Of a stretch of 32,500 nucleotides of DNA, positions 24,834 through 32,500 are shown piece by piece (the first letter of the stretch is position 1; each line of letters begins with the position of its first letter). The notes beneath the pieces were generated by a model, which was given only the letters and a program-made list of their open reading frames with translations, was not told the origin of the DNA and did no database searches. The DNA is from Burkholderiales bacterium (GTDB lineage: Bacteria; Pseudomonadota; Gammaproteobacteria; Burkholderiales; Burkholderiaceae_C). Both the position numbers and the translations under genes were made by a program. The stretch is taken from assembly GCA_021732385.1 (NCBI GenBank), contig JAKFVA010000024.1:1-32500 (forward strand), given 5' to 3'.

Positions 24834-26308
24834 GCGCAACCATGACCGATTTACATGACCTGAGCCTGCTGCAATTGCGCGCCAAACTGGCTGCGCGGGA
24901 AGTCTCTGCGGTAGAAACTGCGCAACACTTTCTGGCCCGCATTGAAGCGGCGGCTTCGTTGGGCGCTTTTTTGGCCACGGATACCAGCGTATCTTTGATG
25001 CAGGCGCGTGCTGCCGATGAACGCTTGGCACGTGGCGACAACGCGCCTTTGCTGGGTCTGCCAATTGCACACAAAGACATTTTTGTGACCCGCGATTTTC
25101 CCAGTACGGCAGGCTCAAAAATGCTGGCGGGCTATTGCTCGCCGTTTGATGCGACCGTGGTTAGCCAACTGGCCAGCGCTGGCGCAGTAACGTTGGGCAA
25201 GCTCAACTGCGACGAGTTTGCAATGGGCTCGTCCAGTGAAAATTCGGCTTTCCGTAACGTGCTTAACCCTTGGGACAAGACACGCGTACCAGGCGGCTCT
25301 TCTGGCGGTAGCGCCGCGGCCGTAGCCGCGCGACTGGTGCCCGCTGCTACCGGCACTGACACTGGTGGCTCAATCCGCCAGCCCGCTTCGTTTTGTGGCG
25401 TTACCGGCATCAAACCCACCTATGGCCGAGCCTCGCGTTACGGCATGATTGCATTTGCCTCCAGTTTGGACCAAGCTGGGCCGATGGCACGCAGCGCAGA
25501 AGATTGCGCCTTGTTGCTGTCCGCCATGTGCGGGCCAGACCTTGACCGTGATTCAACATCGCTGGATAGACCAGCAGAAGATTTTTCACGCAGCTTGAAT
25601 GACTCCATTGCGGGACTGCGCATTGGCGTTCCTGCTGAATTTTTTGGTGATGGGTTGGCCGCCGACGTACGCGCCGCCATTGACACGGCTCTCAAGGAAT
25701 GCCAAAGACTGGGTGCGCAACTGGTGGAGATCACTTTGCCGCGCACTGAGCTGTCCATACCGGTGTACTACATCATTGCGCCTGCGGAGGCTTCTAGCAA
25801 TCTAAGCCGCTTTGACGGCGTGAAGTTTGGCCATCGCGCAGCGCAGTACACCGACTTGCAGGACATGTACAAAAAAAGCCGCGCTGAAGGCTTCGGGGAC
25901 GAGGTCAAGCGCCGCATCATGATTGGCACTTATGTGCTGAGCCACGGCTACTACGACGCTTATTACCTGCAAGCGCAAAAAATCCGCCGCATGATTGCCG
26001 ACGATTTTCAGCAGGCTTTCAAGCTGTGCGATGTGATTGCCGGGCCTGTAGCGCCCACTGTAGCTTGGCATCTAGGCGACAAAACCGACGACCCGGTAGC
26101 CAATTATTTGGCTGATATTTTTACGCTGCCCGCATCCTTGGCCGGCTTGCCCGGCATGAGTGTGCCGGTAGGTTTGGGCAGTGGCAATATGCCGGTTGGC
26201 ATGCAATTGATTGGCAACTATTTTGCTGAAGGCCGCCTACTTAATCTGGCACATCATTTTCAGCAAGTCACCGATTGGCACAGCCGCCAGCCCGTAAGAA
26301 TGGCATGA
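24830..26308 (+). CDS. gatA: Asp-tRNA(Asn)/Glu-tRNA(Gln) amidotransferase subunit A
   Basis: GatA is the glutaminase subunit and releases ammonia for amidation of the tRNA-bound residue. The 492-residue product is an amidase-signature enzyme. The Ser-cisSer-Lys triad is Lys82 ([10 protein letters not shown]), Ser157 ([10 protein letters not shown]) and Ser181 ([10 protein letters not shown]), spaced exactly as in characterised GatA. I chose the GTG at 24830, which overlaps the gatC stop and has AAGGTG five bases upstream; an ATG at 24842 would shorten the protein by four residues. Confidence 0.97.
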   Translation: MSATMTDLHDLSLLQLRAKLAAREVSAVETAQHFLARIEAAASLGAFLATDTSVSLMQARAADERLARGDNAPLLGLPIAHKDIFVTRDFPSTAGSKMLAGYCSPFDATVVSQLASAGAVTLGKLNCDEFAMGSSSENSAFRNVLNPWDKTRVPGGSSGGSAAAVAARLVPAATGTDTGGSIRQPASFCGVTGIKPTYGRASRYGMIAFASSLDQAGPMARSAEDCALLLSAMCGPDLDRDSTSLDRPAEDFSRSLNDSIAGLRIGVPAEFFGDGLAADVRAAIDTALKECQRLGAQLVEITLPRTELSIPVYYIIAPAEASSNLSRFDGVKFGHRAAQYTDLQDMYKKSRAEGFGDEVKRRIMIGTYVLSHGYYDAYYLQAQKIRRMIADDFQQAFKLCDVIAGPVAPTVAWHLGDKTDDPVANYLADIFTLPASLAGLPGMSVPVGLGSGNMPVGMQLIGNYFAEGRLLNLAHHFQQVTDWHSRQPVRMA

Positions 26309-26309
26309 C

Positions 26310-27758
26310 ATGAGCAAACTTGTTCGGGGCTACGAGGTGGTGATTGGTTTTGAGACGCACACCCAACTCTCTACGCAGTCTAAGATTTTCAGCCGTGCCG
26401 CCACAGCATTTGGTGCCGAGCCTAATACCCAGGCCTGCGCCTTGGATCTGGCGCTGCCCGGCACACTGCCGGTGATGAACCAAGGAGCGGTACAGCGTGC
26501 CATTGAGTTTGGCCTCGCTGTGGGCGCCACGATTGCAGAGCTTAGCGTTTTTGCACGTAAGAACTATTTCTACCCTGACTTGCCCAAGGGCTACCAGATT
26601 AGCCAATATGAGATTCCGGTGGTGCAAGGTGGCACTGTTGAGTTCTTGCTCGGCGATGAAAAGAAGACGGTGCGTCTGGTGCGTGCGCATCTGGAGGAGG
26701 ATGCGGGCAAGTCGTTGCATGAAGAATTTGCAGGTCAAACCGGTATTGACTTAAACCGTGCGGGCACACCGCTGCTTGAGATCGTGACCGAGCCCGACAT
26801 GCGCTCGTCTGACGAAGCCGTGGCGTATGCCAAAGAGTTGCACAAGCTGGTGACTTGGATGGGTATTTGTGACGGCAATATGCAAGAAGGCAGCTTTCGC
26901 TGCGATGCCAATGTGTCTGTACGCAAGCCCGGTGCACCACTGGGTACGCGGCGCGAGATTAAAAATCTGAACAGTTTCAAGTTTATGCAGCAGGCGATTG
27001 ACTACGAAGTGCGCTGGCAGATTGAACAAATTGAGGATGGCCGCACGATTGAGCAGGCTACTGTGCTATTTGACCCTGACAGCGGTGAAACACGTGCCAT
27101 GCGAACCAAGGAAGACGCCGCTGATTACCGCTATTTTCCTGACCCCGATTTGCCACCACTGGTGATTGATCGCATTTGGGTAGAGCGCGTGCGCGCCGAA
27201 ATGACCGAACTGCCGCGCGTCATGGCGCAGCGCTTTGTCTCGGTTTATGGTCTACCTGAATACGACGCCGCCACGCTTACACATAACAAAGAGACTGCAG
27301 CATATTTTGAACAGGCCGCCAAGTTATGCGGCCAGCCCAAACTGGCCAGCAACTGGGTGATGGGTGAGCTGTCACGGCGACTCAACGCTGGCGAGCTCGG
27401 TATCGCGCAGGCACCCGTAAGCGCAGAGCAGCTCGCACAGCTGCTGAGCCGCATTGCCGATGGTTCAATCTCCAACAGCGCAGGACGGCAGGTTTTTGAA
27501 ACGCTCTGGACTGGCCAAGCCACTGACCCGGATGCCATCATTGAAGCACAAGGTCTGCGGCAAATGAATGACGGCGCTGAGTTGGAAAAATTGGTAGTGC
27601 AGGCACTCGCGGCCAACCCCAAATCCGTTCAGGAATTTCTGGCAGGCAAGGAAAAAGCACTCAATGCGCTAGTGGGCCAAGTGATGAAAACATCAAAAGG
27701 TACGGCCAACCCCGATCAAGTACAACTACTTCTCAAGGCCAAGCTGCAGAAGTTTTGA
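26310..27758 (+). CDS. gatB: Asp-tRNA(Asn)/Glu-tRNA(Gln) amidotransferase subunit B
   Basis: GatB activates the tRNA-bound Glu or Asp by phosphorylation and completes the amide transfer. The 482-residue product has the GatB/GatE domain from the start ([20 protein letters not shown]) and conserved blocks [32 protein letters not shown] and [12 protein letters not shown]. The C-terminal tRNA-binding YqeY-like domain covers about 335-482 ([11 protein letters not shown] onward). It begins one base after the gatA stop. Presence of the full gatCAB suggests indirect routes to Gln-tRNA or Asn-tRNA; which one operates cannot be told here. Confidence 0.98.
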   Translation: MSKLVRGYEVVIGFETHTQLSTQSKIFSRAATAFGAEPNTQACALDLALPGTLPVMNQGAVQRAIEFGLAVGATIAELSVFARKNYFYPDLPKGYQISQYEIPVVQGGTVEFLLGDEKKTVRLVRAHLEEDAGKSLHEEFAGQTGIDLNRAGTPLLEIVTEPDMRSSDEAVAYAKELHKLVTWMGICDGNMQEGSFRCDANVSVRKPGAPLGTRREIKNLNSFKFMQQAIDYEVRWQIEQIEDGRTIEQATVLFDPDSGETRAMRTKEDAADYRYFPDPDLPPLVIDRIWVERVRAEMTELPRVMAQRFVSVYGLPEYDAATLTHNKETAAYFEQAAKLCGQPKLASNWVMGELSRRLNAGELGIAQAPVSAEQLAQLLSRIADGSISNSAGRQVFETLWTGQATDPDAIIEAQGLRQMNDGAELEKLVVQALAANPKSVQEFLAGKEKALNALVGQVMKTSKGTANPDQVQLLLKAKLQKF

Positions 27759-27822
27759 GTGCATTGGCGCTGATAACGTTTACGCGTTTAGCGCCCTTAA
27801 CTGCGCATATTTTGGATTCTGT

Positions 27823-28506
27823 TTATTTTTTTTGGGCTGCGGACTTGCCGCCCGCCTGCATCGTCCACATACCGATAAGGCGGCTTAGCTCTTCGTCAAA
27901 CCGTTGGTTGACGCGTTTCTTTTCATCGTCTTGACCATTGACAAAAGCCTGCTGTATCTTCAAGTCTTCTTGGTTTTGCTCGATTTTTTTCACCAATAAA
28001 GACGAGGCCTTTGTTTTGCTGGTCTTGTAGAAATCAGTTTCCAGCTCCAGCGCCTTAGCTTGTCGCATAAGCTCAGCCACACGATTTTTGGCTTCATCGC
28101 CCACACGGTTAACTTGCTGCAATGCCAGTTCTCGCTCTTTGTCATGTGATGCGCGATTTGGGTAACGCACGAGTAATGAGCGGCTTCTTTTGCGCTCTTC
28201 AATTTCACGGTTGCGTTCCTCTGCCTCCTCCTTGCTGGCCGCTTCCAATTGAGCGCGCTCTACCGCAGTCAAGGTAGGGGTCATGTTGCGGCGAACGGTA
28301 CCGCTTTTATTGAGCTCTCTTTGCTCGCGATCTGCGCACTCCGCTATTGGTCGGTCTGATGTGAGACGTTTGCCTTTGGCATCCGTGCAGGTAAATATGC
28401 CTTGTGCTTCGGCCATTTCCAAGTACAGCAACGCACACAGGCTTAGCACCCCATGCGAGAAAACAATGCCTTTCTCTACTGCACTAGCGTAACCATGGCT
28501 ACTCAC
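27823..28506 (-). CDS. DUF4124-domain exported protein with coiled coil
   Basis: No function is known. The 227-residue product has a probable signal peptide or anchor (about 12-35, hydrophobic segment SHGVLSLCALLYLEMAEAQ). It is followed by a DUF4124-type segment, GIFTCTDAKGKRLTSDRPIA (36-55), with Cys40 and Cys57. From about 80 to 210 it is highly charged and likely coiled coil (Lys, Glu, Arg and Gln rich). The GTG at 28506 has AAAGGT upstream; an internal GTG at codon 10 is another candidate. It starts 21 bases after the pyrE stop and is probably co-transcribed with it. Its composition is less GC-rich than that of the genes around amtB. Confidence 0.8.
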   Translation of the reverse strand: MSSHGYASAVEKGIVFSHGVLSLCALLYLEMAEAQGIFTCTDAKGKRLTSDRPIAECADREQRELNKSGTVRRNMTPTLTAVERAQLEAASKEEAEERNREIEERKRSRSLLVRYPNRASHDKERELALQQVNRVGDEAKNRVAELMRQAKALELETDFYKTSKTKASSLLVKKIEQNQEDLKIQQAFVNGQDDEKKRVNQRFDEELSRLIGMWTMQAGGKSAAQKK

Positions 28507-28527
28507 AGCTCATTACCTTTCGCCTAA

Positions 28528-29262
28528 CTAAGAAGCACACACCACACCGTAGCTTTGCCTGTAAGCGGCTACTTTGGCATGCAATTGCACCCAATCTGCA
28601 GCGGGTACATCTTGTGTTTGTTTAGCTGATTTGAAATAGCGCATCAAGTCTTCCAGGCAAGCAACTGCACAGACCTCCAACCCGTAATGCTGATTCACAT
28701 ATTGAACAGCACTGTAAGGCAAGTCAAGATTGTTTTCTGCCATTTTTTCTTGCCGGTCTAACGCAACCACCACGCCGCATGGTGTGGCACCCGCTGATTC
28801 GATGATACCCATGGATTCCCTGACTGAAGTGCCAGCCGAGATAACGTCATCCACAATTAACACACGTCCTCTCAGCGGTGCGCCAACTACTGTGCCGCCT
28901 TCGCCATGCGCTTTGGCTTCTTTGCGATTGAAGGCAAAACTTACATGTCGGCCCATTTTCCCGAGTTCAATGGCCAAGGCAGTGCACAACGGGATGCCTT
29001 TGTATGCTGGGCCAAACAACATGTCAAATTTAATGCCCGACTGCATCAAACTGGCAGCATAAAAGCCTGCGAGCTTGCCCAGCTTGATGCCATCATCAAA
29101 ACCGCCTGCGTTAAAAAAATAGGGGCTCAACCGGCCCGCTTTGGTTTTGAATTCACCAAACTGCAATACCTTGGATTCAATGGCAAATTTCACGAACTCC
29201 ATGGCCACAGTGTTTTTTTCTGAGCCGAGCTGGTCAATAATGTTTTTTGATTTTTCTTGCAT
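28528..29262 (-). CDS. pyrE: Orotate phosphoribosyltransferase
   Basis: PyrE joins orotate and PRPP to give orotidine 5'-monophosphate in pyrimidine synthesis. The 244-residue product has the conserved VLQFGEFKTKAGRLSPYFFN (32-51), FGPAYKGIPL (83-92), the flexible-loop region FNRKEAKAHGEGG (111-123) and the PRPP motif VLIVDDVISAGTS (134-146). The frame is open to 29337. I chose the ATG at 29262, eight bases after AGGGTG; ATG at 29268 (two codons earlier) and at 29202 are alternatives. Compared with E. coli PyrE this start gives about 18 extra N-terminal residues. It is divergent from the exonuclease gene, only 22 bases away. Confidence 0.95.
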   Translation of the reverse strand: MQEKSKNIIDQLGSEKNTVAMEFVKFAIESKVLQFGEFKTKAGRLSPYFFNAGGFDDGIKLGKLAGFYAASLMQSGIKFDMLFGPAYKGIPLCTALAIELGKMGRHVSFAFNRKEAKAHGEGGTVVGAPLRGRVLIVDDVISAGTSVRESMGIIESAGATPCGVVVALDRQEKMAENNLDLPYSAVQYVNQHYGLEVCAVACLEDLMRYFKSAKQTQDVPAADWVQLHAKVAAYRQSYGVVCAS

Positions 29263-29284
29263 GCCCATCACCCTAGGATATTCT
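29263..29284. promoter_or_regulatory. 22-base gap with overlapping ribosome-binding sites
   Basis: CCCTAGGA (29271-29278) serves as AGGA for the plus-strand exonuclease start and, read on the other strand, as TAGGG for pyrE. No room remains for promoters, so each must lie inside the neighbour's coding sequence and the two transcripts must overlap at their 5' ends. Confidence 0.5.
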
Positions 29285-30112
29285 TTGTTTAGATTGACCA
29301 GCTTGAATCTCAATGGCATCCGTTCCGCGGCTTCCAAGGGTCTTGAATCTTGGTTGGAACGCCATCAGCCTGATTGTATTTGTGTACAAGAGCTCAAAGC
29401 CCAATCTGCTGATCTTGAGGGGCGTTTTGAAGTCTTGGCCGGGATGCAGGGCTACTTTCATTGCGCTGACAAAAAGGGTTATTCGGGTGTTGGTGTGTAC
29501 AGCCGCTTGTTGCCATCCGATGTGATCTACGGGTTTGGCTCGCCAGAGTTTGACGCCGAGGGGCGCTACCTTGAATTGCGATTTGACACAACGGTCAGCA
29601 AGACTTCCATCATCAGCTGCTATTTTCCCAGCGGATCTTCTGGTGAAGAGCGTCAATTAGCCAAGTTCAGATTTCTTGCACAGATGCAGCCGCATCTTGT
29701 TCAATTGCAAAAGTCCCGTGACTTTATTTTGTGTGGTGATATCAATATTGCACATCAACAAATTGATTTGAAAAATTGGCGCAGCAATCAGAAAAACAGT
29801 GGGTTTTTGCCTGAAGAGCGAGCTTGGATGAGCCAATTGCTTGGAGCTCATCACGATGCCACCAAACCGTTTGCATCAACTCGATTGGTTGATGTGTACC
29901 GTCAATTGCAACCTACAGCGACGGATACAGCTTACACCTGGTGGAGTAACCGCGGGCAAGCATATGCAAACAACGTGGGATGGCGGCTTGATTACCACTT
30001 GGCCACACCCAGCCTCGCTCAACGCGCCCGAAGGGAAAGCATTTATAAATCAGAGAAATTTTCTGATCATGCCCCGATTACGATTGAGTACCAAGATTTG
30101 TTGACGCATTAA
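29285..30112 (+). CDS. xth: Exodeoxyribonuclease III (AP endonuclease), TTG start
   Basis: Exonuclease III family enzymes cut DNA at abasic sites and remove blocked 3' ends in base-excision repair. The 275-residue product carries the catalytic set: Asn10 (LNLNGIRSA), Glu36 (VQELKA), Asp152 and Asn154 (CGDINIAH), Asp236 (WRLDYHLA), and Asp261-His262 (SDHAPITIEY). The frame is open from 29141, but the family start (MFRLTSLNLNG) falls at the TTG at 29285, with AGGA seven bases upstream. An ATG at 29261 would add eight residues and overlap pyrE. It converges on the rRNA operon. Confidence 0.93.
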   Translation: MFRLTSLNLNGIRSAASKGLESWLERHQPDCICVQELKAQSADLEGRFEVLAGMQGYFHCADKKGYSGVGVYSRLLPSDVIYGFGSPEFDAEGRYLELRFDTTVSKTSIISCYFPSGSSGEERQLAKFRFLAQMQPHLVQLQKSRDFILCGDINIAHQQIDLKNWRSNQKNSGFLPEERAWMSQLLGAHHDATKPFASTRLVDVYRQLQPTATDTAYTWWSNRGQAYANNVGWRLDYHLATPSLAQRARRESIYKSEKFSDHAPITIEYQDLLTH

Positions 30113-30128
30113 ATTAACGACTTCAACC

Positions 30129-30161
30129 AAAAAAAATGCCCAGCCAAAAGGCTGGGCATTT
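30129..30161 (-). terminator. Terminator of the rRNA operon
   Basis: A perfect 12-base stem (30134-30145 with 30150-30161, AAATGCCCAGCC/GGCTGGGCATTT) has a 4-base loop. On the minus strand it is followed by eight T bases. It lies about 13 bases after the 5S rRNA. On the plus strand the T run is short (TTT), so it may only weakly end the exonuclease transcript. Confidence 0.93.
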
Positions 30162-30173
30162 CTCACTGTAAGA

Positions 30174-30288
30174 GCCTGACAATGACCTACTTTCACACGG
30201 GAATCCGCACTATCATCGGCGCAGAGGCGTTTCACTTTCCTGTTCGGGATGGGAAGGAGTGGTGCCACCTCGCTATGGTCATCAGGCA
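30174..30288 (-). rRNA. rrf: 5S ribosomal RNA
   Basis: 5S rRNA is part of the central protuberance of the 50S subunit. On the minus strand it begins TGCCTGATGACCATAGCGAG and ends GTAGGTCATTGTCAGGC, so the two ends pair into helix I. The conserved loop sequence CCATCCCGAACAGG is present. The length of about 114 bases is normal. It follows the 23S gene by about 160 bases. The exact ends may be off by one or two bases. Confidence 0.96.
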
Positions 30289-30449
30289 TAACTTTTTGCC
30301 ACCTTGACTTACGTCAAGGCAACCAATTCATAGAGTTAAATCAGCATTTATGCAACGCAAGCGCGTTGCATTTATTTTTGAGTGCGTCAACTTGGCATAA
30401 CTTCCTTGATTGGTTTTAAAGATTTCTTTAAAACTGCTATCAAAGTTAT
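30289..30449 (-). other. 23S-5S spacer
   Basis: This 161-base AT-rich spacer holds no tRNA gene. It contains sequence complementary in patches (AAAGATTTCTTTAAAAC near 30417-30434), likely part of the processing stem of the 23S precursor. Confidence 0.6.

Positions 30450-32500
<2,051 letters not shown>

Noticed and set aside
27765-27796. GGCGCT/AGCGCC inverted repeat after gatB as a terminator
   Set aside because: The loop is about 18 bases and there is no T run directly after the stem.

Overview
The window looks like a chromosomal segment of a betaproteobacterium of the order Burkholderiales, most likely family Comamonadaceae (Rhodoferax/Polaromonas-like). This rests on the 23S and 5S rRNA sequence, the rpsL-rpsG-fusA-tuf order, the moderately high GC content, the style of the protein sequences (for example HemB, MreB, GatA, PyrE) and short intergenic repeats of a kind I associate with this family. 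The genus is inference. I see no prophage, insertion sequence, CRISPR array or tRNA gene; most of the window is core chromosome.

Layout. 1-3527 (minus): the str operon rpsL, rpsG, fusA and the first 41 codons of tuf, with a good sigma70 promoter at 3580-3608. 3634-7544 (minus): a tight row of hemJ-like, VanZ-like, thioredoxin-fold ferredoxin, alpha/beta hydrolase and D-Ala-D-Ala carboxypeptidase genes. 7581-9772 (plus): hemB (metal-site variant lacking the zinc cysteines) and a CorA-type transporter. 9799-12034 (minus): HCCA isomerase-like, dienelactone hydrolase-like and amidohydrolase genes, a small catabolic-looking operon. 12260-15411 (plus): mmsA and a GMC flavoprotein dehydrogenase. 15412-15907: a gene-free stretch with an inverted pair of dispersed repeats and a possible leader or small RNA. 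15908-19370: a small exported cysteine protein, a hypothetical gene, amtB with a textbook NtrC/sigma54 control region, and a TauE/SafE permease. 19564-24302 (minus): mreB-mreC-mreD-mrdA without rodA. 24534-27758 (plus): gatCAB. 27823-29262 (minus): pyrE and a DUF4124 protein. 29285-30112 (plus): exonuclease III. 30134-32500 (minus): terminator, 5S rRNA and the 3' two thirds of 23S rRNA.

How the parts work together. Translation (str operon, gatCAB, rRNA) and cell-wall elongation (MreBCD-PBP2, the carboxypeptidase) dominate. HemJ and HemB are two haem-pathway steps transcribed divergently from a 36-base gap. The strongest regulatory signal is nitrogen control of amtB. No clearly new defence or mobile system is visible. 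The best leads are the repeat family, two possible untranslated RNAs (about 15727-15878 and 18290-18521), the extended alanine/proline linker of AmtB, and the overlapping ribosome-binding sites of pyrE and the exonuclease gene.
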